A stretch of DNA of 64,000 bases from NCBI RefSeq assembly GCF_024298925.1, contig NZ_CP101283.1, forward strand, positions 744,001 to 808,000. The letters are read 5' to 3'. A program made the translations under genes and the position numbers. A model generated the notes under the pieces. The model made no database searches and was not told where the DNA came from. It worked only from the letters and a program-made list of their open reading frames with translations. This DNA comes from Phenylobacterium sp. LH3H17 (lineage in GTDB: Bacteria; Pseudomonadota; Alphaproteobacteria; Caulobacterales; Caulobacteraceae). Shown here piece after piece: positions 25,238-37,740 of this stretch; the stretch's first letter is position 1, and each line of letters begins with the position of its first letter.

Positions 25238-26437
25238 ATGACCGACCGACCCGGCCCGCCCGTCGCATTCCACCCGCCCATCACCCCAGCCCTGGTCGTC
25301 CGCCGCGCGGTGCTGGAACAGAACCTGGCGGCCATGCAGGCCCTGTGCGACGCCGCCGGCGTCAAGCTGCGGGCGCACGGCAAGATGCACAAGTGCTCCA
25401 CCCTCGGCCGGCGGCAGGTGGAGCTGGGGGCTGTCGGCCTCTGCTGCCAGACGGTGGGGGAGGCGGAGGTCTACGCCGCCGCTGGGGTCGGCGACCTGCT
25501 GGTGACCTCGCCGCCGGCGCCCTGGGGCGCGGCGCGGATCGCCGCCATCGCCAAGGGCGGGGTGAAGATCGCGGTGGTGGCCGACGACGCGGGCCAGATC
25601 GACCGGCTGGCGGCCGCGGCCGTGGCGGCCGACACCATCGTGGGGCTGGTCGTCGATATCGACCTGGGCACCCATCGCACCGGTGTCCCGCCGGAGGAGG
25701 TCCTGGCCCTTGTCCGCCACGCCAATGCCGCGCCGGGCCTGCTCTATCGCGGCGTCCAGGCCTATCTCGGCCACCTGCAGCACTTGACCGACCTCGACCA
25801 GCGCCGGGCGGCCTGTGAGGCCGTTCGCCAACGCCTGGGCGGCCTGGTGGGAGAACTCGCCGATGCAGGGCTGGCGCCGGAGATCGTCACCGGCGGAGGC
25901 ACGGGCACCTATGCCGCAGACCTGGCCTCCGGCGTCTTCAATGAGATCCAGGCCGGGTCCTACGCCTTCATGGATGTTGAGTACGAGGACTGTCCCTCTC
26001 CCGACGGCGGGCCCTGGGCCTTCGCCCCCTCGCTGTTCCTGGCGACGACGGTGGTCTCGGCGCGACACAAGACCCACGTGGTCTGCGACGCCGGCCTGAA
26101 GGCCCATTCCGTGGACGGACCGCCGGCGCGGATCGTGGCCGGCGCGCCGCAGGGCGCCCGCTGGCGTCCCATGGGCGACGAGCATGGGGCGATCTTCCAT
26201 CCCGCCCTCACCCAGGCGCTGAAGACCGGGGGCGATTTCGACCGGGCGGTGACCGCGGCGGACGCCGACGACGGGATTGCCTGGCCGGCCGACGCGCCCC
26301 AGGTCGGCGACCTGGTGTGGCTGCAGCCCGGCCACATCGACCCGACGGTCAACCTGCACGACGCGTTGTTCGTGGTCGACGAGCTGGGCGGCGTCGAGGT
26401 CTGGCCCATCGATGCACGGCGCACGGCGCGAGTCTGA
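25238..26437 (+). CDS. D-threonine aldolase / D-serine dehydratase (DSD1) family PLP enzyme
   Basis: This 399-residue protein has an alanine-racemase-type TIM barrel followed by the D-serine dehydratase-like C-terminal domain. The PLP lysine is expected at Lys49 in LRAHGKMHKCSTLGRRQ, equivalent to the family's HxKTHK motif. VVDIDLGTHRTGV, GVQAYLGHLQHL and EIVTGGGTGTY form the barrel's phosphate-binding parts. The C-terminal metal site is suggested by GDEHGAIF and PGHIDPTVNLHD. Members cleave D-threonine to glycine and acetaldehyde, or dehydrate D-serine, and need a divalent metal. Which activity applies cannot be decided here. It is divergent from sdaA and followed by an intergenic repeat. 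Confidence 0.87.
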   Translation: MTDRPGPPVAFHPPITPALVVRRAVLEQNLAAMQALCDAAGVKLRAHGKMHKCSTLGRRQVELGAVGLCCQTVGEAEVYAAAGVGDLLVTSPPAPWGAARIAAIAKGGVKIAVVADDAGQIDRLAAAAVAADTIVGLVVDIDLGTHRTGVPPEEVLALVRHANAAPGLLYRGVQAYLGHLQHLTDLDQRRAACEAVRQRLGGLVGELADAGLAPEIVTGGGTGTYAADLASGVFNEIQAGSYAFMDVEYEDCPSPDGGPWAFAPSLFLATTVVSARHKTHVVCDAGLKAHSVDGPPARIVAGAPQGARWRPMGDEHGAIFHPALTQALKTGGDFDRAVTAADADDGIAWPADAPQVGDLVWLQPGHIDPTVNLHDALFVVDELGGVEVWPIDARRTARV

Positions 26438-26451
26438 AGTCTGAGTCCAGA

Positions 26452-26596
26452 TGCTCCCCCTCTGGGGGAGTTGTCGGCCGAATGGCCGACTGAGGGGGAT
26501 TTTGACTCGCTTTCGTGCGCTTCAACCCGCTCCGTCACGTCGCCGAAGAGGGCGACGCGCCACCTCCCCCAAATCGCGCTGCGCGCTGGGGGAGGA
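26452..26596. repeat. Intergenic repeat, copy 3 (inverted relative to copies 1 and 2)
   Basis: This element of about 145 bases reads on the plus strand as the reverse complement of the repeat at 14428 and 14588. It starts TGCTCCCC, passes through the GACTGAGGGGGA block and the CACCTCCCCCAAA block, and ends GCTGGGGGAGGA. The central part (CGCTTTCGTGCGC region) is diverged and a few bases longer. It lies between two genes on the same strand (DSD1-family and formaldehyde dehydrogenase), so it could act as a transcript-folding or termination element. Confidence 0.8.
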
Positions 26597-26684
26597 TCTG
26601 GGAGCGCGCTCCGCCGCGTTGGGGACTTGCCCGAAGCATCGGCCTGCCCTTTTGTGCGCCGACAACGAAGACCCGTGAGGAACC

Positions 26685-27794
<1,110 letters not shown>

Positions 27795-27952
27795 CCTTCC
27801 ATCTTCTGAGGTGGGCCGCACGGCCGTGCACTTCGATCTGCATGCCAGGGAAAAGGGCGAGCAGCCCCACCAGGAGGCCCGCGCGGCCGTGGTCGACAAT
27901 GTGCTGCGCACCGGACCCTGCGCCGCCGACGGCGTAGCGACGATGGAGCCGC

Positions 27953-29479
27953 TCAGCTCAGCCAGGCCTTGAGCTGGCGGGCGACGTCGTCCGAGGTGAA
28001 ATAGACCGTGTGATAGATGTCTTCGCCGGAGCCGACCGGCAGGACCGCGGCGTCGGCGAGGCGGGATTGGCGGGTGCCGAACTGGGTCATCGCCTTGGTG
28101 TGGACCACCAGATCGTTGTCGCCCTGGAACAGGCGGTTGGTGATCTTGTCCAGCAGGGCCTGGGCGAGTTCCTTGGAGATGCCCTTCTTCGGCTCGAACC
28201 GCGGCACGAAGTTGGAGGTGACCGCGTGGTAGGTCGCCAGGCGATCCAGGCCGCCGGCCGCGCCGTTGAGCTTGCCGACCAGGGCGCCGTCCGGCTCCAT
28301 CGCCGCCAGACCCGGGACCCGCCGGTCGGTGATCGCCACCTCCGAAAAGCTTTGCAGGAAGCGGCCGACCGTCTTGATCCCGAAATCCACCAACGGATTG
28401 ACGGCGACCCCGGCTCCGGAGGCCACGGCCACGGCCCGCGCGCCGGCCAGGATGATGTTCGTGTAGAGGTCGACCATGGCCTCCCAGTTCTCGGGCTCGG
28501 CCAGGTTGGTGCCGCCATTGGTGCAGCCGACGAACACCGCCCTGCCGAGCTTGATGTCGGGACGTTCCTGCGCGAGCAGCGTCTCGGCCAGCTCGCGATA
28601 GACAAGGCCGCCACGGCTGTAGGCCACCGCGTCCAGGGCCGAGTTCGGCGGCACGCCAAAAGCGATCAGGGCGTCGAGGATCGCCCGCGCGTTCTGTTCG
28701 GGCGTGTCGGCCAGGGTCTTGTGATCGAAGCTCAGCACGGCGTCATAGGCGCCCCGCGCATGGGTCAGGAAGGCCTGACCGTCCGCGGACTTGGCGAGCT
28801 GGGTGAAGCTGCCGGCCGTGGACGAGAACGTCCCGTGGACCATCAGCAGGATCTTGGCGGGCTTGGCCTTGGCGAGCGGCGGGATCGCGCGGCCCGGGAC
28901 CCAGGTGTCTGGTCCGCCGGCCATGCCGATCAGGCCGGTGAGCATGTCACCCTCGATCTTCTTTACCGCCACGTCGATGATCTTGCCGACGGCGAACTTC
29001 AGGACATAGGCGCGGACCGGATCGACCATCTTGTCGACCAGCCAGTTGAAGATCGGGCCGCGCCGCAGGTCCGACAGGCCGAAACCCAGGGCGCCGCCCT
29101 TGCGGGGACTGGCCAGGGTGAAGGTCAGGGTGCGCGCGCCGTCCGCGGAGAAGGCGACGCCGGGCTGGCGATCCGGATAGCCCCAGGCGAAGACTCCGCC
29201 CTGGCCTTCCAGCAGCACCACGGCGCTCTCCCCCGCCGCCACGTCGGCCCTGATCTTCGGCGACTCCGCCGAGGCCGCCAGGCCCACTCCGGCGCCCGGC
29301 TTGCCGCGCAGGTCCATTTCGGCGGCGACTTCGAAGCCGGCCAGGGCCAGGGCTCCGGTGAGCGCCTGGCGCTCCGGCTCGACCGCCGCGGCCAGGGCCG
29401 CTGCGGCGGGAACCCTCCGGACCTGGATGCGCTCGGCCGTCTCTACGACCACGCCACCGCCTAGGTCGACCTGCGCCAT
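27953..29479 (-). CDS. Uncharacterised alpha/beta hydrolase (lipase-like), DUF7379-type
   Basis: This protein of about 508 residues begins with a beta-rich region of about 200 residues of unknown type (ESAVVLLEGQGGVFAWGYPDRQPG) and then has an alpha/beta hydrolase domain. The oxyanion segment is KILLMVHGTFSSTAGSF, the nucleophile is the Ser of LDAVAYSRGGLVYREL, and the acid and base may lie in GDNDLVVHTKAM and EDIYHTVYF. The arrangement resembles the lipase-like domain I know as DUF7379, sometimes linked with CHAT proteases. No signal peptide is visible. I chose the ATG at 29479 because a GGAGGG site precedes it. It is divergent from the peptidase/metallo-beta-lactamase pair across 163 bases, which suggests a shared role. 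Confidence 0.75.
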   Translation of the reverse strand: MAQVDLGGGVVVETAERIQVRRVPAAAALAAAVEPERQALTGALALAGFEVAAEMDLRGKPGAGVGLAASAESPKIRADVAAGESAVVLLEGQGGVFAWGYPDRQPGVAFSADGARTLTFTLASPRKGGALGFGLSDLRRGPIFNWLVDKMVDPVRAYVLKFAVGKIIDVAVKKIEGDMLTGLIGMAGGPDTWVPGRAIPPLAKAKPAKILLMVHGTFSSTAGSFTQLAKSADGQAFLTHARGAYDAVLSFDHKTLADTPEQNARAILDALIAFGVPPNSALDAVAYSRGGLVYRELAETLLAQERPDIKLGRAVFVGCTNGGTNLAEPENWEAMVDLYTNIILAGARAVAVASGAGVAVNPLVDFGIKTVGRFLQSFSEVAITDRRVPGLAAMEPDGALVGKLNGAAGGLDRLATYHAVTSNFVPRFEPKKGISKELAQALLDKITNRLFQGDNDLVVHTKAMTQFGTRQSRLADAAVLPVGSGEDIYHTVYFTSDDVARQLKAWLS

Positions 29480-29529
29480 GACCCGCCCTCCGCCTGTTGC
29501 GGGCGCCATCATCCTCCTGTCGCGGCCGG

Positions 29530-29573
29530 GTGTTAAGCTGAAATCCGCAATCCATCCGGGCGATGGTTAACAC
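29530..29573. promoter_or_regulatory. Spaced inverted repeat in the shared promoter region of the hydrolase/peptidase locus
   Basis: GTGTTAA (29530-29536) and TTAACAC (29567-29573) are perfect inverted copies separated by 30 bases, so their centres are 37 bases apart, about three and a half helical turns. They sit midway between the two divergent start codons. A dimeric regulator binding both halves, or a looping repressor, is possible. No regulator gene is adjacent and no clear -35/-10 pair was found. Confidence 0.35.
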
Positions 29574-29642
29574 GGCACGGCTTGGTTGACTTTGAGCGAG
29601 AGGGGGCGGCAAGCTTCGGGCCTCAGCTTAGGGGCTTGCGCG

Positions 29643-31571
29643 ATGAGCAGTGAGCTTGGCGTCAGGACCGACTATCCGATCCCCGCCGCGCGGCGGTTTC
29701 GGGTCTACGCCTTCGACCCCCTGGCCTCGACCTCGCTCGACACCGCCCTGGTCAATGACGCCGTCATCAGCCTGCCCTGGGAGGAGCCCTGGGAGGAGCC
29801 GCTCGGCAAGGGCCCCAGCGGCGAGTATCTGGAGGTGGTCGACTACGATCCGGCGAGTGGGCTGTTCTACGAACCCCTCGACCCCACCGCCGCCGTGCTG
29901 CTGGCCCAGGACGGCCTGCCGCCCTCCGAGAGCCGGCCGCAGTTCCATCAACAGATGGTCTACGCGGTGGCCATGAAGACCATTCGCCACTTCGAGCGCG
30001 CCCTGGGCCGCAAGGTGTTGTGGTCGCGCAAGCGCGGCGAGCCGCGGGACGGTTTCGTGCGCAAGCTGCGCGTCCATCCCCACGCCCTGCGCGAGCGCAA
30101 CGCCTATTACAGCCCCGACAAAAAGGCCCTGCTGTTCGGCTACTTCAAGGCCTCGCAGACCTCTGCGGGCCTGCCGGACGGCTGGGTGTTCACCTGCCTG
30201 TCGCACGACATCATCGCCCACGAGACCACCCACGCGATCCTGGACGGGGTGCACCGCCGGTTCATCGAGCCGACCAGCCTGGACACCCTGGCCTTCCACG
30301 AGGCCTTCGCCGACATCGTGGCCCTGTTGCAGCACTTCACCATGGCCGAGGCGGTGGAGCAGCAACTCGCCCAGGTGCGCGGGCGGCTGCGCACCCGCAA
30401 CCTGCTGACCGGCCTGGCCCATCAATTCGGCGACGCCACCGGCCGGATGGGCGCCCTGCGCGAGGCCATCGACATCGAGCCGACCGGAGACGGACCCGGC
30501 GACAAGCCGCCGAAGCGCTACGCCGACTCCGAGGAGCCCCACGAGCGCGGCTCGTTCCTGGTGGCCGCGATCTTCGACGCCTTCGTCACCATCTTCGAAC
30601 GACGCACCGCCGACCTGATGCGGCTGGCCCAGACAACGGCCCTCGGTGAGGAATTGCATCCGGACATGGTCAAGCGGCTGGCCGCCGAGGCGATGAAGGC
30701 GGCCGACCACTTGCTGCGCATCTGCGTGCGGGCGCTGGACTACGTGCCGCCCATCGACATCCGGTTCGGCGAGTTCCTGCGGGCCATGATCACCGCCGAC
30801 GCCGACCTGATTCCCGACGACAAGCTGCACTACCGCCTGGCCATCGCCGAGGCGTTCCGGAGGCGGGGGATCTTTCCCAAGGGCTGCCTGTCGATGGCGC
30901 CCGACAGCCTGCTGTGGGAGACGCCGGACGCATGGGACCCAAGCTTGGCCGGCATCTATTTCGGCGACCTGGTTCCCGACCTCGATCTCCAGACCCTCTA
31001 CAGCCGCGAAGCGATCTGGGACCAGGCCCAGAAGAACCAGCTCGCCGTCTGGCGGTGGCTGACCCATACCGACGAGATGACGCCGGAGTGGGAGCGGATG
31101 CTGGGCATCCGCCTCCGCCCCGACGCGCCGATGACCATTGAACGATCGAGCCAGACCGGCGCCCCGAAGGTCGAGGTCCACTCCGTGCGCATCGCCCGCC
31201 GGGCCGGTCCGGATGGCCAGGACATCCGCCAGCTGGTGGTGGAGATCACCCAGACCCGACGCGGCTTCTTCGATCCCGAGGCCCAGGCCAGGGCCGATCG
31301 CGGCGAGGGCGACCCCAAGGCGAGAGACTTCATCTTTCGGGGAGGCGCGACCCTGCTGGTCGACCTGCGCGCCAGCCTGATCCGCTACGACGCGGTCATG
31401 AAGCTCAGCGAGGGGAAGATCCGCTACGCCGTCCGCAAGCGGATCGACGACGACCGGCGGCTGCAGGCGCAACGTGACTACCTGCGCGGCGGGGCCGACC
31501 GCGACCTGGGCTTTGTCTATTTCGGCGAGCGCGACGGGCAGGAGCCCTTCGCCATGCTGCATCGGGGCTAG
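29643..31571 (+). CDS. Thermolysin-like (M4-type) zinc metallopeptidase of an uncharacterised family
   Basis: This 642-residue protein has a clear gluzincin site: His193-Glu194-Thr-Thr-His197 and, 22 residues later, His-Glu220-Ala-Phe-Ala-Asp224, matching the thermolysin NEAxxD motif. A later EPHERGSFLVAAIFDAF segment resembles the region carrying the second active-site histidine of M4 peptidases. There is no signal peptide or propeptide, unlike secreted thermolysins, so it looks cytoplasmic. Flanking regions (1-100 and 400-642) are unfamiliar; a short tandem PWEEPWEE lies near residue 46. The ATG at 29643 has AGGGG upstream. The next gene starts four bases after the stop, so peptidase and metallo-beta-lactamase form one operon. 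Confidence 0.8.
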   Translation: MSSELGVRTDYPIPAARRFRVYAFDPLASTSLDTALVNDAVISLPWEEPWEEPLGKGPSGEYLEVVDYDPASGLFYEPLDPTAAVLLAQDGLPPSESRPQFHQQMVYAVAMKTIRHFERALGRKVLWSRKRGEPRDGFVRKLRVHPHALRERNAYYSPDKKALLFGYFKASQTSAGLPDGWVFTCLSHDIIAHETTHAILDGVHRRFIEPTSLDTLAFHEAFADIVALLQHFTMAEAVEQQLAQVRGRLRTRNLLTGLAHQFGDATGRMGALREAIDIEPTGDGPGDKPPKRYADSEEPHERGSFLVAAIFDAFVTIFERRTADLMRLAQTTALGEELHPDMVKRLAAEAMKAADHLLRICVRALDYVPPIDIRFGEFLRAMITADADLIPDDKLHYRLAIAEAFRRRGIFPKGCLSMAPDSLLWETPDAWDPSLAGIYFGDLVPDLDLQTLYSREAIWDQAQKNQLAVWRWLTHTDEMTPEWERMLGIRLRPDAPMTIERSSQTGAPKVEVHSVRIARRAGPDGQDIRQLVVEITQTRRGFFDPEAQARADRGEGDPKARDFIFRGGATLLVDLRASLIRYDAVMKLSEGKIRYAVRKRIDDDRRLQAQRDYLRGGADRDLGFVYFGERDGQEPFAMLHRG

Positions 31572-31575
31572 GGTC

Positions 31576-33000
31576 ATGGCCAAGACCACCGCCACTGTCC
31601 GGATGTACAAGGGCCTGCTGGGCGACTGCTTCCTGGTCCGCCTCAAGTCTGGCCAGGCGGTCAGCCACATCCTGATCGACTGCGGCATTCTGCAGAACAT
31701 CCCCGGCGACAAGGCCAAGATGCAGGCGGTGGCCGCCGACATCGTGGAGGCGACGGGCGGCCGGCTGGACCTGCTGGTCGTGACCCATGAACACCACGAT
31801 CACATCTCCGGCTTCGCCCACGCCAGTTCCGTGTTCCTGGAAGGCGGACTGAAGATCGACAATCTTTGGATGGCCTGGACGGAGAAGGAGGGTGATCCGC
31901 AGGCCGACGCCCTGAACCTCAAGTTCAACAAGGCCAAGCAGGCGGTGGCCATGGCGGTCGACCGCGCCGGCGCCCTGGCCGCGGCTGGGGTCCCGGGGGC
32001 CGACGATATCGTGGGCGGGCTGGAGGCCTTCATCGGTCCCGTGGACCCGCCGAGGGGCGTGCTGGGTGCGGCCGAGCGGCCGACCGGAAAGGTGGTGATG
32101 CGCAGGCTGAAGGAGGTGACCCGGGCGGGCGGCGGCAAGGTGGAGTTCCTGGAACCGGGTGAGGTCAAGGTCACGCCGGGAGCCGCCAGCCTGAAAGCCT
32201 ACGTCCTGGGCCCACCGCGCACCGAACAGCGCCTCTATCACGACCTGCCGTCCCATCATCCCGGCAAGGAGAAGGAGACCTACCTCGATCGCTTCAGCGC
32301 CGCCGACCAACTGCTCAGCGCGGCGGAGGGCGCCTGGGAGGATGGTGAGCCGGAGCGGCCCTTCGCCCCCCGCCATGGCCTGACGCCCGACCGGATCCAG
32401 GCCGGGTCCCGGCCGGGCCACGAAAAGGAAGAGATCGAACAGGACGTCGACTGGCTGAATACAGCCTATTACGCCGCGCCCGATTGGCGGCGGGTGGACG
32501 CTGAATGGCTGGGCATGGCCGGCGCCCTGGCGCTGAAGCTCGATTCCGACACCAACAACACCAGCCTGGTCCTGGCATTCGAGGCGCCGGGCGGAGAGGT
32601 GCTGCTGTTCGCCGCCGACGCCCAGGTGGGCAACTGGCTCTCCTGGCACGACCAGGCCTATGGGCCCGCGGCGACCCCCGTCGCCGACCTGCTCTCGCGC
32701 ACGGTGTTCTACAAGGTCGGCCACCACGCCAGCCACAACGCCACCCTGCGCAAGGACGGCCTGGAGCTGATGGCGAGCCCGGACCTCGTCGCCATGATTC
32801 CGGTCGTGGAAAGCATCGCGCGCGAGCAGGGTTCGAAGGGCTGGAACATGCCCTTCCCGCCGCTGCTGGAGCGCCTGCTGGAAAAGACCAAGGGCCGCGT
32901 CCTGCGTGGAGACCAGCCGACCGACAAGGCGGCGTTCAAGAAGTCGCGGGTGCGGACGGGACCGGGTGACCTCTGGGTGGAATACGACGCCCTGGTCTGA
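31576..33000 (+). CDS. ComEC-type metallo-beta-lactamase-fold hydrolase
   Basis: This 474-residue protein has the metal-binding motif His71-Glu-His73-His-Asp75-His76 in VVTHEHHDHISGF. A second ligand block follows at LLFAADAQVGNWLSW (Asp) and VFYKVGHHASHNATL, which matches the VGHHGS motif of the C-terminal domain of ComEC/Rec2. A long insertion between the two (about residues 100-290) is unlike the compact family. Related domains act as nucleases or phosphodiesterases, but the substrate here is unknown. It has no signal peptide. It starts four bases after the peptidase stop, so the two are translated together, and it is convergent with the methylcrotonyl-CoA carboxylase operon. Confidence 0.8.
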   Translation: MAKTTATVRMYKGLLGDCFLVRLKSGQAVSHILIDCGILQNIPGDKAKMQAVAADIVEATGGRLDLLVVTHEHHDHISGFAHASSVFLEGGLKIDNLWMAWTEKEGDPQADALNLKFNKAKQAVAMAVDRAGALAAAGVPGADDIVGGLEAFIGPVDPPRGVLGAAERPTGKVVMRRLKEVTRAGGGKVEFLEPGEVKVTPGAASLKAYVLGPPRTEQRLYHDLPSHHPGKEKETYLDRFSAADQLLSAAEGAWEDGEPERPFAPRHGLTPDRIQAGSRPGHEKEEIEQDVDWLNTAYYAAPDWRRVDAEWLGMAGALALKLDSDTNNTSLVLAFEAPGGEVLLFAADAQVGNWLSWHDQAYGPAATPVADLLSRTVFYKVGHHASHNATLRKDGLELMASPDLVAMIPVVESIAREQGSKGWNMPFPPLLERLLEKTKGRVLRGDQPTDKAAFKKSRVRTGPGDLWVEYDALV

Positions 33001-33006
33001 GGCGCC

Positions 33007-34899
<1,893 letters not shown>

Positions 34900-34901
34900 G
34901 G

Positions 34902-36494
34902 TCACATCCGGAAGACGCCGAACCGGGTTTCCGGAATCGGCGCGTTGAGGGCGGCGGAGATGGAAAGGCCGAGCACGTCGCGGGTCTGAGCCGGGTCGAT
35001 GACCCCGTCGTCCCAGAGGCGGGCGGTGGCGAAGTAGGGGTCGCCCTCGGTCTCGTACTTGTCGCGGACCGGGGCTTTGAAGGCTTCTTCCTCGGCGGGC
35101 GTCCACTTGCCGGCGTCGCGGTGGACGGTGGCCAGGACGCTGGCCGCCTGCTCGCCGCCCATCACCGAGATGCGGCTGTTGGGCCAGGTCCACAGGAAGC
35201 GGGGGGAATAGGCGCGGCCGCACATTCCGTAGTTTCCGGCCCCGAACGAACCGCCGATCAGGACGGTGAACTTGGGCACCTCGGCGGAGGCCACGGCGGT
35301 GACCAGCTTGGCGCCGTCCTTGGCGATGCCGCCGGCCTCGTACTTGCCGCCGACCATGAAGCCCGAGATGTTCTGCAGGAAGACCAGCGGGATCTTCCGC
35401 TTGCAGGCCAGCTCGATGAAGTGGGCGCCCTTCAGCGCGCTCTCCGAGAACAGAACGCCATTGTTGGCCAGGATCGCCACCGGCTGGCCCCAGATGCGGG
35501 CGAAGCCGGTGACCAGGGTCGTGCCGTAGAGCGCCTTGAACTCGTCGAAGTCCGAACCGTCGACGATGCGGGCGATCACCTCGCGCACGTCATAGGGCGC
35601 ACGCACGTCGGTGGGGACGATGCCGTAGAGCTCCTCGGGGTCATAGGCGGGCTCGCGGGGCTCAGCGAGGTCTAGGTCCACGACCTTCCTGGAGTTCAGG
35701 TTGGCGATGATGGACCGCACGATGGTGAGCGCATGCTCGTCGTCCTCGGCCACATGATCGACAACGCCGGAACGACGGCCATGAGTGTCGGCGCCGCCCA
35801 GTTCCTCAGCCGTGATCACCTCGCCGGTGGCGGCTTTCACCAGAGGCGGGCCGCCCAGGAAGATGGTGCCCTGGCCACGGACGATCACCGTCTCGTCGGA
35901 CATGGCCGGGACGTAGGCGCCGCCGGCGGTGCAGGAGCCCATGACGCAGGCAATCTGCGCAATACCCTGCGCGCTCATCCGCGCCTGGTTATAGAAGATG
36001 CGGCCGAAGTGGTCGCGGTCGGGGAAGACCTCGGCCTGGTGGGGCAGGTTCGCCCCGCCGGAATCCACCAGATAGACGCAGGGCAAATGGTTCTGCAGCG
36101 CCACTTCCTGGGCCCGAAGGTGCTTCTTCACGGTGATGGGGAAGTAGGCGCCGCCCTTCACCGTGGCGTCGTTGGCGACGATCATCACTTCGCGGCCCGA
36201 GACCCGCCCGATGCCGGTGATGACCCCCGCGCCGGGCGCCTCGTTGTGATAGAGGCCGTGCGCCGCCAGCGGCGCGACCTCCAGGAACGGCGAGCCGGGG
36301 TCCAGCAGGCGCTCGACCCGTTCGCGCGGCAGCAACTTGCCGCGCGAGGCGTGGCGGTGGCGCGAGGCTTCCGGCCCGCCGAGCGCCGCATAGGCCGCGC
36401 GCTCCCGAAGCTGATCGACCAGGGCGCGGTTGTGGGCGTCGTTGGTCTGGAAGGCCGCTCCGGCGCGGTCGATGGCGGTGGCGAGTTTGGTCAT
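34902..36494 (-). CDS. mccB: Methylcrotonyl-CoA carboxylase carboxyltransferase beta subunit
   Basis: This 530-residue carboxyltransferase has the crotonase-like double domain. It has the N-terminal block [26 protein letters not shown], the acyl-CoA half [26 protein letters not shown] and [21 protein letters not shown], and the biotin half with [21 protein letters not shown] and [25 protein letters not shown]. The closing [36 protein letters not shown] is characteristic of MCC beta rather than propionyl-CoA carboxylase. It lies between isovaleryl-CoA dehydrogenase (four-base overlap) and the alpha subunit. Confidence 0.93.
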   Translation of the reverse strand: MTKLATAIDRAGAAFQTNDAHNRALVDQLRERAAYAALGGPEASRHRHASRGKLLPRERVERLLDPGSPFLEVAPLAAHGLYHNEAPGAGVITGIGRVSGREVMIVANDATVKGGAYFPITVKKHLRAQEVALQNHLPCVYLVDSGGANLPHQAEVFPDRDHFGRIFYNQARMSAQGIAQIACVMGSCTAGGAYVPAMSDETVIVRGQGTIFLGGPPLVKAATGEVITAEELGGADTHGRRSGVVDHVAEDDEHALTIVRSIIANLNSRKVVDLDLAEPREPAYDPEELYGIVPTDVRAPYDVREVIARIVDGSDFDEFKALYGTTLVTGFARIWGQPVAILANNGVLFSESALKGAHFIELACKRKIPLVFLQNISGFMVGGKYEAGGIAKDGAKLVTAVASAEVPKFTVLIGGSFGAGNYGMCGRAYSPRFLWTWPNSRISVMGGEQAASVLATVHRDAGKWTPAEEEAFKAPVRDKYETEGDPYFATARLWDDGVIDPAQTRDVLGLSISAALNAPIPETRFGVFRM

Positions 36495-37648
36495 GCGCCC
36501 AGCAGTTCCCGGCCGATGAGGAAGCGGCGGATTTCGTTGGTCCCCGCGCCGATGTCGTAGAGCTTGGCGTCCCGGACCAGGCGTTCGACGGGGAACTCCT
36601 TGGTGTAGCCGGCGCCGCCCAGGGCCTGGACGGCCTCCAGGCTGACCTTCACCGCGTTCTCGGACGCCAGCAGGATGGCGCCGGCCGCGTCGAACCGCGT
36701 GGTGAGCCCGGCGTCGCAGGCCTTGGCCACGGCGTAGACGTAGGTCCGGGCGGAGTTCAGCGCGACGTACATGTCGGCGATCTTGCCCTGCATGAGCTGG
36801 AACGAGCCGATGGGTTTGCCGAACTGCTTGCGCTCGCGGACATAGGGCAGGACCACGTCGAGGCAGGCCTGCATGATGCCCAGCGGCCCGGCCGCCAGCA
36901 CGGCGCGCTCATAGTCGAGACCGCTCATCAGCACGCCCGCGCCGCCGTTCAGCGGGCCCATGACGGCCTCCTCGGGAACCTCGCAGTCCTCGAACACCAG
37001 CTCGGCGGTGTCCGACCCGCGCATGCCCATCTTGTCCAGCTTGGGCGAGACGCTGAAGCCCTTCATGCCCTTCTCGATCAGGAAGGCGGTGACGCCGCGG
37101 CTGCCTTCGTCGGGAGAGGTCTTGGCGTAGACCACCAGGGTGTCGGCGTGCGGGGCGTTGGTGATCCAGAACTTGGTTCCGTTGAGCACATAGCGGTCGC
37201 CGCGATGCTCGGCCCGCAGCTTCATGGAGATCACGTCGGAGCCGGAGCCCACCTCGCTCATGGCCAGCGACCCCACGTGCTCGCCGCTGATCAGCTTCGG
37301 CAGGTAGCGGCGCTTCTGTTCCGGGCTCGCCCAGCGGCGGATCTGGTTCACGCAGAGATTGGAATGGGCGCCGTAGGACAGGCCCACCGAGGCCGAAGCG
37401 CGGCTGATCTCCTCCATGGCCAGCACGTGCTCAAGATAGCCCAGGCCCAGGCCTCCGAACTCCTCTTCCACCGTGATCCCATGCAGGCCGAGCTCCCCCA
37501 TCTCCGGCCACAGCTCCCGGGGGAAGGTGTTGGTCGCGTCGATCTGCGCGGCCATCGGGGCGATGCGGTCGGCGGCGAAGCGGGCGGTGGTCTCGCGGAT
37601 CGCCTCGGCGGTCTCGCCAAGGCCGAACTGGAAGCTTGGGCCGGACAT
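36491..37648 (-). CDS. ivd: Isovaleryl-CoA dehydrogenase
   Basis: This 385-residue FAD enzyme catalyses the third step of leucine degradation, isovaleryl-CoA to 3-methylcrotonyl-CoA. The family blocks are [61 protein letters not shown] and [34 protein letters not shown]. The catalytic glutamate of isovaleryl-type enzymes is expected in [16 protein letters not shown], and the position before GTNE is Ala-Gly instead of Glu-Gly, as in that family. The length fits. The ATG at 37648 is the start that gives the standard N-terminus; longer frames are shadows of the LysR gene. It heads the operon with mccB and mccA. Confidence 0.94.
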   Translation of the reverse strand: MSGPSFQFGLGETAEAIRETTARFAADRIAPMAAQIDATNTFPRELWPEMGELGLHGITVEEEFGGLGLGYLEHVLAMEEISRASASVGLSYGAHSNLCVNQIRRWASPEQKRRYLPKLISGEHVGSLAMSEVGSGSDVISMKLRAEHRGDRYVLNGTKFWITNAPHADTLVVYAKTSPDEGSRGVTAFLIEKGMKGFSVSPKLDKMGMRGSDTAELVFEDCEVPEEAVMGPLNGGAGVLMSGLDYERAVLAAGPLGIMQACLDVVLPYVRERKQFGKPIGSFQLMQGKIADMYVALNSARTYVYAVAKACDAGLTTRFDAAGAILLASENAVKVSLEAVQALGGAGYTKEFPVERLVRDAKLYDIGAGTNEIRRFLIGRELLGA

Positions 37649-37740
37649 GTTCGATCTGCCTTCTGGAGGGCGGTCTGTACGCAACCTCGCAAAACTAGCG
37701 GCTCGTGAACAATCCACAAAATTGAACGTACATGATCGAC

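Noticed and set aside
27811..27972. 53-codon plus-strand frame after formaldehyde dehydrogenase starting at GTG
   Set aside because: The only Shine-Dalgarno-like bases are directly at the start codon, the product is not recognisable, and it overlaps the end of the convergent hydrolase gene.
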